A stretch of DNA of 64,000 nucleotides, taken from assembly GCF_023716865.1 (NCBI RefSeq), contig NZ_CP092417.1, forward strand, positions 4,256,001 through 4,320,000, given 5' to 3'. Shown one piece after another: positions 44,022 to 52,384 of this stretch. The notes under the pieces were generated by a model. It searched no databases and was not told the DNA's origin. It was given only the letters and a program-made list of their open reading frames with translations. The position numbers and the translations under genes are program-made. Position 1 is the first letter of the stretch; each line of letters starts with the position of its first letter. Source of the stretch: Endozoicomonas sp. SCSIO W0465. Lineage in GTDB: Bacteria; Pseudomonadota; Gammaproteobacteria; Pseudomonadales; Endozoicomonadaceae.

Positions 44022-45716
44022 ATGAACACATCATTTTCTAGTGAATGCGACACGAGAACTTACCATCCATCTTGTCCCGGCTGTCTTAACTACCTTGGCT
44101 ATTCCAATACCAAGAATTCTGATTCCAAATGGGACATTGTGGCTTTACCTGAATGCAAACATATGTTGCACAGAGGGTGCCTTGATCGTTGGTCGTCTCA
44201 CTCCAGACAATTAGCCAAACGTGATGTAAGCATTTTTGATGGTCCTACTTGTCCACTGTGTAAAGTGGAAGTTAACCCAGACCAGGCCTCTCAGTTAGTT
44301 ACCCTTTGGTGTATGTCAAATCACGAGGCAAGCCACGACACTGAGCCTAAATCTGATCTGCCCCTTCCTTTTTCAGAAAGTCGAAATTTTGACCATCATT
44401 GTGACGTTCAAGCACTACAGGCAATTTTTGATCAAGCGGTCTCCGCCGATTTTTCAGATTTTTACTTTACCGTCAGTAATTTTCCTGCCCTGCATCAAAT
44501 GAAAAATCGTTATGGCATTGCCCTCAGTGCCGAACAGTTGGACACCATTATGAATCAAGCCTTGCATACCACCTGGTTCAATCATCGGATGGAGACTATA
44601 AATTCTTCTGCTATGAATAAAATCAAAATGGCCATGTTACTGGGGTCTGATGATGAAGCATCTAAAGAGGTGATAAACAAATTTTTCATGAAAATCCTGG
44701 GCAAGACAGGGGATGGTAAAGAGGATGCCATTGCTTTTTTACTTGAACAGGGAGTATTGGAAAAGGAAGCATTGCAAAAATGTTTTGAATATTACCTCCG
44801 GAAAGAGTCTTTTCGTGAGGCTGCAAACATTCATGAAAAATACGGTTTGCACATTGACCATGAAACGCTGAAGCAGTCACTAATGCAGGTTAGGGGTAAA
44901 GACGATCTCCACCAATTATCCAGGATGGCCGGCAACGAAAACTTTCAGCAGGCAGTACTTGAGGCACTGAAAGCCTTGAATGAAACCATAATTTCACAGG
45001 ATATCCACCTCAGGACCCGGGATGCTATTAACACATTGCTAAGCGTTGGAATTCAGGATCAGGACGAGATTAATAAATCCCTTTGTCTGGCTGTGTTATT
45101 TAAAGATCGCAGCTGGCAAGATCAATTGAAAGAGAAATATGGCGCCGTTTTGGAACCTATATTCCTTAAAAATCTGCTCGAAGGTACCAGGGATTCTAAC
45201 TTGGTCGAAACAATCAAAGACCTCTTGAACCTAAGAGCGGACGATGAACTATCAAAAGAAGCCCTGCTGGCAGCCTTGCTCAGAGTTACAACGGTAAATG
45301 ATCCATACGGTTTTTACAGAATCAAACACCTGCTGACTGCCTGTCTGGAAAATGGTATCTGGAGTCAGCAACTGGTCAACAAAGCGCTAAAGCAAGCCCT
45401 GGATAACAATAATCAAGAATGGGCAGTAACCTTGAACAAAAAATTTCAGGCGGTTATCGATCCTCAATCCCTGGAAGATTACCTGTTGAAAATATTAACC
45501 AACCCCCCTTCTTCAGGCATGGGCATATCGAATCTAAGAAATCTAGTACTGTGTTTCAACAGGGCCTTATCTTTTGTTGACAAAAAAAATGAACAGTACA
45601 AGGATGCTGTTGCCACTGTCCTGAACAGATTGCTTGATGGGAACTTATCCCAAATGCCGGTGTATCAGGAGTGCATTGAACTGTTGGTAAATTTTAATGA
45701 CACCGCCACCAGTTAG
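44022..45716 (+). CDS. RING-H2 finger protein, candidate E3 ubiquitin ligase effector
   Basis: 564 residues, start supported by aaggag 7 nt upstream. The N-terminus is a complete RING-H2 finger: C18-x2-C21, C45-x-H47-x2-H50-x2-C53, C77-x2-C80. It includes the CxHMLHRGCLDRW core and CPLC end that are typical of eukaryotic RING E3 ligases. The rest is a repeated helical pattern (for example LLSVGIQDQDEINKSLCLAV; KQALDNNNQEWAVTLNKKF), perhaps an alpha-solenoid for substrate binding. There is no signal peptide; delivery would need a type III, IV or other secretion system. Bacteria lack ubiquitin, so a host target is inferred. Confidence 0.82.
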   Translation: MNTSFSSECDTRTYHPSCPGCLNYLGYSNTKNSDSKWDIVALPECKHMLHRGCLDRWSSHSRQLAKRDVSIFDGPTCPLCKVEVNPDQASQLVTLWCMSNHEASHDTEPKSDLPLPFSESRNFDHHCDVQALQAIFDQAVSADFSDFYFTVSNFPALHQMKNRYGIALSAEQLDTIMNQALHTTWFNHRMETINSSAMNKIKMAMLLGSDDEASKEVINKFFMKILGKTGDGKEDAIAFLLEQGVLEKEALQKCFEYYLRKESFREAANIHEKYGLHIDHETLKQSLMQVRGKDDLHQLSRMAGNENFQQAVLEALKALNETIISQDIHLRTRDAINTLLSVGIQDQDEINKSLCLAVLFKDRSWQDQLKEKYGAVLEPIFLKNLLEGTRDSNLVETIKDLLNLRADDELSKEALLAALLRVTTVNDPYGFYRIKHLLTACLENGIWSQQLVNKALKQALDNNNQEWAVTLNKKFQAVIDPQSLEDYLLKILTNPPSSGMGISNLRNLVLCFNRALSFVDKKNEQYKDAVATVLNRLLDGNLSQMPVYQECIELLVNFNDTATS

Positions 45717-45749
45717 TGCTAAGGAAACCAAGAAGAAAAAATGATGGTA

Positions 45750-45824
45750 GGTCAGATGTATGGGTGAAGTTTTCACAACCATGTCTCACGAGGCTTGTGG
45801 TGTTTTGCAACGACACATCTGACC
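45750..45824. repeat. 10-bp inverted repeat pair 3' of the RING-H2 gene
   Basis: ggtcagatgt (45750-45759) and acatctgacc (45815-45824) are perfect inverted copies 55 bp apart, between convergent genes. It could be a small palindromic element or part of a transcription end. No other feature is seen in 45717-45908. Confidence 0.4.
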
Positions 45825-45908
45825 AGCTATTGATTCTTTGGCCGAGTGGCTTTTGCACGGATATACAGGGTTTACCCGTTTGTAGCATCTCTGACAAATC
45901 AAATATTT

Positions 45909-46514
45909 TCAGCCTCCTAAAAAACTATCGATCAGGTAACACCTCAGCTTATCCAGCCTGGCTTCAATGTCGTACTGTTCATCATTCAGCCAGTTCAGTG
46001 TCAGGCCATTGACCATGGCGACGGTGACTTCTGCACAAAAATCGGGCGTCAGTGACGGTTTCAGCCGGGTAGCGTTGTGCTCATAAAGTCTCGTGTACCA
46101 TGTGTTCATAAAATTAAGCTGATTCACCCCCTGACTTCGGTGGTTTGGAAAGTTGCAGACCATATAATCAATCAACTCTTTTTCAAAATGATCGGCGTGG
46201 GTGTAATTGGTTTTCAGCTGATCAAACAGAAAAGTCAGCTGCGCTTCAAGTGGTTTCCCCGAGCCAAGGGCTGCCTCCACCAGTTCCTGATTCAGAACCA
46301 GGATTTTTGCATCACAGATTTCAATCATCAGCTCATGCCTTGAGCTGTAGTAGTTGTAGAAAGTCTTCTTGGCTATATCTGCCCTTTCACAAATGGCTTC
46401 AACCGTGGCACCGTCAACCCCCTGTCGTCTGATCAGAGCAATGGTTTCTTCACTGATTTTATCCCTTACCGCCTGTTTCTTACGTTCCCGGCGCCCCATG
46501 GTCTGGACAGTCAA
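45909..46514 (-). CDS. TetR-family transcriptional regulator
   Basis: 201 residues. The N-terminal helix-turn-helix reads IRRQGVDGATVEAICERADI then AKKTFYNYYSS (about residues 28-60), the TetR_N signature. The start is TTG 46514 with aagagg 8 nt upstream; ATG 46499 (MGRRERKKQ) is the alternative. The C-terminal ligand-binding part is divergent. It neighbours a truncated SDR oxidoreductase gene on the same strand and may have controlled it. Ligand and targets are unknown. Confidence 0.85.
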   Translation of the reverse strand: MTVQTMGRRERKKQAVRDKISEETIALIRRQGVDGATVEAICERADIAKKTFYNYYSSRHELMIEICDAKILVLNQELVEAALGSGKPLEAQLTFLFDQLKTNYTHADHFEKELIDYMVCNFPNHRSQGVNQLNFMNTWYTRLYEHNATRLKPSLTPDFCAEVTVAMVNGLTLNWLNDEQYDIEARLDKLRCYLIDSFLGG

Positions 46515-46710
46515 CGATCTAACCTCTTTTCTCTGCAGGATTATGCGCTCATCAAATCTGACGCTGAAGGAGCTGGCAAAAAGCGATAAATTAACCTTAA
46601 AAGACAGGAATCACAATGGCCGCTGACACTGGGCAATAGCAGAAACCATTTTCTGTTAAGTGGACGTTTTTGCCTCACAGACAACGGCACTGTGAAGCAA
46701 AAAATCATTG

Positions 46711-47517
46711 CTAGATAACATTGGGCGGTGTCGGGTTAACACCATTGAGCATATTGTCGGTACGCTCCCGGATCGCAGTACGGATTTTGTCCGTCATGGG
46801 GGCAATCCAGAACTTGTTCTCGCGGATGCCCCGGAGTGCAGTTTCGGCCACTTCTTCCGGCTCAGTGGTCTGCAGTTCCATTTTAAACTGAGCCATGATG
46901 GCACGCATATCTTCAACAGAGTGGATGCCGGAATCCGGCTTGTCAGGATCTGTTGGCAGATCTTCCGGACGGTTTCTTTCCGAGTTAAAGATACCGGTGT
47001 TGACCACATGAGGTCCGGGAAACAGTGCGTTCACCTTAACCTTTGAGTTCATTTGCTGCAGCTGAAAGTACAGGTTTTCAGTAATGGCCTGGGCTGCTGC
47101 CTTGGTAGCCGTGTAGATCGGGGTATGTGGCAACATAAAATAAGCACCGTTACCGGAACCGGTCACGACAAAATGCGCTTCCTGCTTCTGGGCCAACAGC
47201 TTTGGCATAAACACATTGATAGTGTTGATCAGCCCCCGGGTGTTGACCCGAAAGCCCCACTCCCAATCATTCATGCTATAGTTCCACAGGTTGCCTGCTT
47301 CGCCAGTACCCACACCGGCATTGGCAAAGACCAGATGCATTTCACCGTATTTATCCAGTGTCGCCTGAGCAAGTGCATCCAGGCTTTCCTGGCTGGTGAT
47401 ATCGGCCTTGAAGCCAAAACTGTCGACGCCATTGGCCTGCAGTTCACTGACCGTTTTATCCAGCGCTCCTGCCTCAATATCAGAAACGACAACCTTGGCT
47501 CCTTCCTTTCCCAGCAT
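46711..47517 (-). pseudogene. short-chain dehydrogenase/reductase, N-terminus lost
   Basis: 268 codons from an internal ATG. Classical SDR motifs remain: the acidic NADH-selecting residue in VVVSDIE, NAG in VFANAGVG, the catalytic Ser in VVTGSGNG and YxxxK in YTATKAAAQ. The nucleotide-binding TGxxxGxG and first strand, about 25 residues that should precede MLGKEGAK, are missing. A stop codon lies just upstream in frame. The lost end meets an N-terminally truncated AraC gene on the other strand, so a deletion probably removed both starts. It may be annotated as a gene but is unlikely to bind cofactor properly. Confidence 0.8.
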
Positions 47518-47731
47518 CCGTATGCTTCATGCCGGCTACCATAGACTGGAAAACCATGACATTAACACCTCACGACAGCTACGCATGGTCTATAGCCTCG
47601 CGCTGTGGCACCGTTTCTGCTGCTGGCTGACAGGTCAATACCTTGAAGTACACGCTGTCAGCCTGATAGGCCCGGCCATGCTTAATCTGACGGATTACCG
47701 CTTCCATTTTGAGTGTCCGATTCAGTTCAAA

Positions 47732-49663
47732 ATCGGGTAAGGGCCGGTCTTTCTCCAGCCCTCCCCACAGCACCCGGCATGCGGGTCCGCACCGGGCGGT
47801 TCAACGATGATGGTGAAACCTGATCCATAAGTCTTTCAATGAAACAAGCCCAATTTTCGCGAGGTAACTGTTATTCAGTGCCTGTTGTACCGCATAGGTT
47901 TTACTCAGACGGTAATACCCTTTGCTGCTGGCTGCGATCTTGGCGGCGTTAATTTTATCAACGCCTAACCTGACCAGATTCTTAAAACGGGTTTTCGGCT
48001 TGCGCCATTGCTTCAGAAAGCAGCAACGGATTCGCCGACGTATCCATTGATCCAGCAGGGGAATTGGTCGGTGATATTCCGATAACCGGAAATACCCCAT
48101 CCAACCCCGGATATATTGTGCCAATTTGCGTAACCGATGTTGCATTGAGACACCCCAGCGACGACTGGTCAACTTGAGTATCCGGTATTTGAATCGGTCC
48201 AGACACTTCTGGGCCCAGCGAACTTTCTTCCCTGTGAAGGTGAAACTCAGGAATTCGCTTTCTGTTGCTTTCACAACTTTACTTTTCCGGGAGTTAATCT
48301 TCAGTTTCAATTTGCGTTCAATGAATTGGGTAATGCTGTGCATCACCCGATCCCCTGCACGCTGACTTTTGACGAGAATCACAAAATCATCACAGTATCT
48401 TGCAAAGCAATGACCCCGATATTCAAGCTCCTTGTCGAGTTCGTCGAGGACCACATTAGACAGCAAGGGTGATAAAGGCCCACCCTGTGGCATGCCAACC
48501 CTGGTCGGGTAGACATTGCCCTCAATCATGACACCGGAGCGCAGGTAGCTACCAATCAGTTTCAGAAGGCGTTTGTCGCGGACCTTACGGGAGACCCTCG
48601 ACATCAAAACGTCGTGATTAACCGTATCAAAGAATTTACTCAGATCAACGTCAACAGCGTAATGAAGCCCCCGGTTGATCAACTGCTTAACCTGACGGAC
48701 TCCGTCGTGTGCTGACCGTCCCGGTCGGTAGCCGAAGCTGTTTGGAGAGAAAACCCGGATCAAAGACAGGGGTCAGCACCTGCACAATGGCCTGCTGTAT
48801 GACCCTATCCATCACGGTAGGGATTCCCAGCAAACGCTCACCGCCGTCCGGCTTTTCTATAACATGTCGGCGCACGGGTGATGGCTGGTAGGTTCCGTCC
48901 AATAAGGCTTGACGCACTGAAGGCCAATGCTGTTTGGCAAAGTCTGGATAAGCTTCAATAGTGACTCCATCAATACCCGGAGCACCCTTGTTGCTTTTGA
49001 CCTGTTTCCATGCACTTGCCAGATTAGCCGGTTCAAGTACGCAATTTAGTAGATCATGGTTCAAAGCTGGTTAAAGATTCTGTCGCCAAGTACGGTGAGT
49101 CGCCGGACGGCTGCATCGCCTTGAGGGAATCAGTCTCCTCTTTGTCGTCGATGTTCGGCCCTTCGCTAACGACTTCCCATCCGTTAATGGCTTCTGTCGT
49201 ACAGCTACTATGGCCTCTGCTGACTTCTGTCCAATCACCACGCGGAGTTACCTCTGCTGGCGCTATTGGTTGCCATCGGGTTTGCTCGAACAGGATGATG
49301 AGACCTGTTCGCCGAGCCTGTTGTAACCAGTGGCTGAGAACTGGGAATTACCAATCGCATGTTGAACAGATCTCCCCGGATAAGGACATGAACTTTCAGT
49401 GCACAACCGCCGCATTTACCGTGTCTCACGAACCATAGGGCTTTGTGATCCTTGGCTCACTCGCCCAGAGACTCAGCCTTATATGCGATTTCTGTACGTC
49501 GGCTCGCACCTTTGCACTCAGACTGCCTCCGCACAGCCCCTCGCGGGACTGCACTTGCCTTAAGCTAGTGGTTGTCATCAGCAGGCGTCTTTACCGCCAG
49601 TCAGATGTAGGTTCTCCCACAGGGGACTTTCACCCCATCAGTTCATGCCCATGCCGGGCGTAC
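47732..49663 (-). mobile_element. group II intron in antisense orientation
   Basis: About 1932 bp on the minus strand. The 5' end reads gtacgcccggcatgggc (49663 downwards), close to the GTGYG start of bacterial group II introns. A domain V-like hairpin (gaaccgcccggtgcggacc) and domain VI follow the reverse transcriptase, and the 3' end reads cttacccgat at 47732. The boundaries were set by restoring the araC frame. It includes the ribozyme 5' domains (about 49065-49663) and one frameshifted intron-encoded protein. Confidence 0.85.
47801..49064 (-). pseudogene. ltrA: group II intron reverse transcriptase/maturase, frameshifted
   Basis: The N-terminal part (49064 down to about 48745) carries RT blocks 0-1 (NKGAPGIDGVTIEAY; PSPVRRHVIEKPDGG; RLLGIPTVMDRVIQQAI). 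A one-base insertion in the ggttttctctccaaac run near 48745 shifts the frame, and the rest (48763-47801) continues SPNSFGYRPGRSAHD. It includes FARYCDDFVILV (YCDD in place of YADD), the thumb/maturase domain (LAQYIRGWMGYFRLSEYHRP) and a basic C-terminus. No HNH endonuclease domain is present. The repaired length would be about 420 residues. Confidence 0.85.
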
Positions 49664-50244
49664 CAAGCTGAAAACTTTATCCAGATTAATGCCAGCGCCC
49701 TTGATGCCCCGGTGGTGCAAACACCCGAAAGCCTTAAAACACTATTGAGCGCCGGGCCGTTTGCCCTGTTTAACATAGAAGCTATGCAAAACAGTCATCG
49801 GCTTGCCGCCAAAATGCGTTCATTATTGGGCGATGAAGAAAACGGTAATATTCCAAATCTCAGAGAAGTGGCCGGGATGGTCGATATCCCGGTGAGAACC
49901 CTGCGTCGACACCTGGTCAACGAAGGTTCTTCCTATCAACAGGTAAAAGACGAATATCGTCGGGATATCGCCATTAAATACCTGAGTCAGTCCGATATCA
50001 GCATCACTAACGCCGCCCTGCTAATGGGTTTTGATGAACCCAGTGCGTTTCACCGGTCTTTCAAGAAATGGACGGGCATTACACCCGGCGAATTCCGCCG
50101 AAGAAACAAGCTCTCAATAAGCGAAATATGGAAAAAAACGGATAGCAGATAACCGACGTTTTTCTTTATTAACCTGATTCGGTTTAAATAGCGGTAATTG
50201 CAGCCTCAACCGTTTTATTGATCATTATGCAATGTCTTATCGCT

Positions 50245-51225
50245 TTATAACTCGACAAAATCAGCAACCCACTTCACTGCTGACAGCCAGGCTCCTTCAA
50301 CCCTGCCACCTGCACACCAGGCACCAATTACAGCAAGCTGCTGACACTCATCCACCAGATAAGGTTGGTTAAACGCTATGGGTTTAATATTGGCATAACG
50401 CCAGTAATGGCGACATTCTGCAACTTTCTCAATCTCAGTACCCATCATCTTCCGGAGCCAGTCCAAACCTGTCTGACCTATGTCCATTGTCGTTTTTTTA
50501 TCCTGTTGTTCTGACCATTCAGGGGAGAAGTGCAACATCCAGACATCATCAATATCCGGTGCTTTGATAAAACCGGGTCTGCTGGATAATCTGGAAACCC
50601 AGCGAACGGTTTCATCACCAAAGATACCCTGCACGTCCTCTGCAATTTCACCCCGGGTGGCAAGGCCAAGCGCCCAGCAGGGTTGATGGACTGATTCTGG
50701 CACATCGGCCATTACATCAGAACAGCTCACAAGAAGAGCACGGCTTTGCTCGGCAGGACTACTGACAATCAACCAATCAAAGCCGGAAAAAATGTCTCCA
50801 TCAGAAGAGAGCAGCGACCAACCGTCCCTGCTCTTTTCCACCGTCGAGATTTCGCATCGGAAGTGAACGGCAAAATTGTCACTCAAAGAATGAACCAACT
50901 GATTCATTAACGGAGAGCCAATGTAACGCACCGTGTCATCTGGTGAAGGGGTTAATTGTCCTTGCTCAACTCGGTAAGGTGAAAAATCCCAAATCTTTAC
51001 TGCAGCAGCCTTTAGCCAGATCGCTACCTGCTGCTGAAACCCCGGGTCCCTGACGGTAAAGTATTGGGCACCAATATCCAGACTGCCCCATGGTTTTCGG
51101 CGATTGGCTAAGCGCCCACCCAATCCGCGACTTTTCTCAAAAACAACCACCTCATGACCCAATTCAGCTAAATCACTTGCGGCCTTGATTCCGGAGAGTC
51201 CGGCCCCAATCAGTGCAACTTTCAT
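50245..51225 (-). CDS. renalase-like FAD/NAD(P)-dependent oxidoreductase
   Basis: 326 residues. The dinucleotide-binding fold is at the N-terminus (IGAGLSGIKAASDLAELGHE, then VVVFEKSRGLGGRL). The typical WGSLDIGAQYFTVRDPGF follows, and the C-terminus has the second FAD motif (AVIGAWCAGGRVEGAWLSA). Bacterial renalase-like proteins oxidise misreduced dihydronicotinamides such as 2- or 6-DHNAD. Start ATG 51225 has gagg 7 nt upstream. It stands alone, convergent with the araC remnant. Confidence 0.85.
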   Translation of the reverse strand: MKVALIGAGLSGIKAASDLAELGHEVVVFEKSRGLGGRLANRRKPWGSLDIGAQYFTVRDPGFQQQVAIWLKAAAVKIWDFSPYRVEQGQLTPSPDDTVRYIGSPLMNQLVHSLSDNFAVHFRCEISTVEKSRDGWSLLSSDGDIFSGFDWLIVSSPAEQSRALLVSCSDVMADVPESVHQPCWALGLATRGEIAEDVQGIFGDETVRWVSRLSSRPGFIKAPDIDDVWMLHFSPEWSEQQDKKTTMDIGQTGLDWLRKMMGTEIEKVAECRHYWRYANIKPIAFNQPYLVDECQQLAVIGAWCAGGRVEGAWLSAVKWVADFVEL

Positions 51226-51403
51226 GGCGATGCCTCGTTATTTGTCATCCAGCCCTCTGAACATAAAGTTTATTCGGATTACCACGATATATGGTTTCAC
51301 TCCCCAAGACTGAAGAAATTGAGTATGTTAATACCCCAAAAACAGTAAAATAAAGCCGTCGTTTTCCTCTTCAGCTTTACATCAAGGCCCCCGGAGAAGC
51401 TCA

Positions 51404-51661
51404 ATGACCATCAAAGAACTGAAAAAAGCCTTCAAAAAAAACCCGTTATCAGTACAGCTGCTGAGTCAGGAAGGGGATATCTATTTATGCCAGGTGGACG
51501 GAAAGTACCTGCTGAGAAATAACGATACCTCCCCCGCTATTTTTCACAGCATCAGTGAAGCAAAAGAAACCCTTGGGCATCAGATTGCTCCTCACTTGCA
51601 GCTGGTTTTTTCCGGAACCTACGATGAGATGTTCCATCCTGAAGACCAAACAAAACCATAA
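51404..51661 (+). CDS. small conserved protein, DUF6482-like
   Basis: 85 residues, ATG 51404 with ggag 7 nt upstream. The pattern LSQEGDIYLCQVDGKYLL, SISEAKETL and SGTYDEM resembles DUF6482 proteins, small beta/alpha proteins of unknown function in gammaproteobacteria. No membrane segment or signal. It converges with the next small gene. Confidence 0.6.
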   Translation: MTIKELKKAFKKNPLSVQLLSQEGDIYLCQVDGKYLLRNNDTSPAIFHSISEAKETLGHQIAPHLQLVFSGTYDEMFHPEDQTKP

Positions 51662-51688
51662 TCTGCTGTCAGTGGTATAAGGTCATGA

Positions 51689-51931
51689 TTAGCCCGGCTT
51701 CTGTTTAGATGCCCAAATTGCCAGTTTGTGCTTCATGGTAACCTGGGATACCTGATCCTCCGGCAGAGGCTGGATGAGGTTATCATGGACCAGCAGCCGG
51801 TAGATATATTCGATTTTCTCATTGGCAGAATCGGTAGCCTCAAACTCAACAACTCCGCGCTGTTCACCATACTTCATGCCATACTCAATGGCCTTCTTCA
51901 CCAGCTCTTTTTCATTCTTCAGTTTCTTCAT
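51689..51931 (-). CDS. DUF5062 family protein
   Basis: 80 residues. MKKLKNEKELVKKAIEYGMK, SANEKIEYIYRLLVHDNLIQ and a C-terminal MKHKLAIWASKQ match DUF5062, a small helical family of Vibrio and relatives with no known function. Start ATG 51931 has gagg upstream. It looks intact. Confidence 0.75.
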   Translation of the reverse strand: MKKLKNEKELVKKAIEYGMKYGEQRGVVEFEATDSANEKIEYIYRLLVHDNLIQPLPEDQVSQVTMKHKLAIWASKQKPG

Positions 51932-51996
51932 TGGAGCCTCATCCTGTCCAGTGGCCTATCAGGAGATTAACTTTTATAACCCATTTCTGGCAAACT

Positions 51997-52190
51997 GGCC
52001 TGCATGAGCCGCAAAGGGAATTGACGGGATAATACCGTAGCTGAGAGTTTCTTCCATGCCTTGAAGAGCGCTCATTCATCTTGAGGACATCCAGACACGG
52101 GAAAGGGCATCAGATAATTTTTGAGTATATCGAAGTGTTTTATAACAAGGCTCTTTTCGGGTTACAGACTGCTCTGCAATGAAAATTGGC
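51997..52190 (+). pseudogene. decayed IS3-family OrfB C-terminal remnant
   Basis: Closely resembles the remnant at 27495-27600 (tgagccgcaaagggaattg against tgagccgtaaagggaattg) but has stop codons and frameshifts. A later piece reads FEYIEVFYNKALFG, the usual end of IS3 integrases. The remainder up to 52384 contains short open frames but nothing identifiable. Confidence 0.7.
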
Positions 52191-52384
52191 CAAAGGCCTT
52201 GATATACAATGCCTTCAGGAAACTGCTGGCTAAATATTGCCAAGCCCTGCCACAGGAGGATTCCAGCCTGATTTATGAAATCAGCAGTCTGCAATACGAA
52301 AAGAGCCTATAACAATATTTCAATTGATGATTTGATCGGCCATAATTTCACCATCTCTATTCATTAAATAACAATCACTCCCCC

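Larger units (their letters stand above)
47520..50152 (+). pseudogene. AraC-family regulator, 5' truncated and split by an antisense group II intron
   Basis: The upstream part (about 47545-47731) encodes RQLRMVYSLALWHRFCCWLT through DYRFHFECPIQFK, typical of the N-terminal domain of OruR-type AraC proteins. The downstream part (49664-50152) begins QAENFIQINASALDAPVVQ and ends with the two HTH motifs (LREVAGMVDIPVRTLRRHL; NAALLMGFDEPSAFHRSFKK). Both parts are in the same phase, so removing 47732-49663 restores the frame. The first ~100 residues are missing at the junction with the SDR gene. Because the intron is antisense, it cannot be spliced from araC mRNA. Confidence 0.82.

Noticed and set aside
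48126..49438. plus-strand ORFs across the group II intron
   Set aside because: They are antisense to the reverse transcriptase and ribozyme domains and have no domain similarity.
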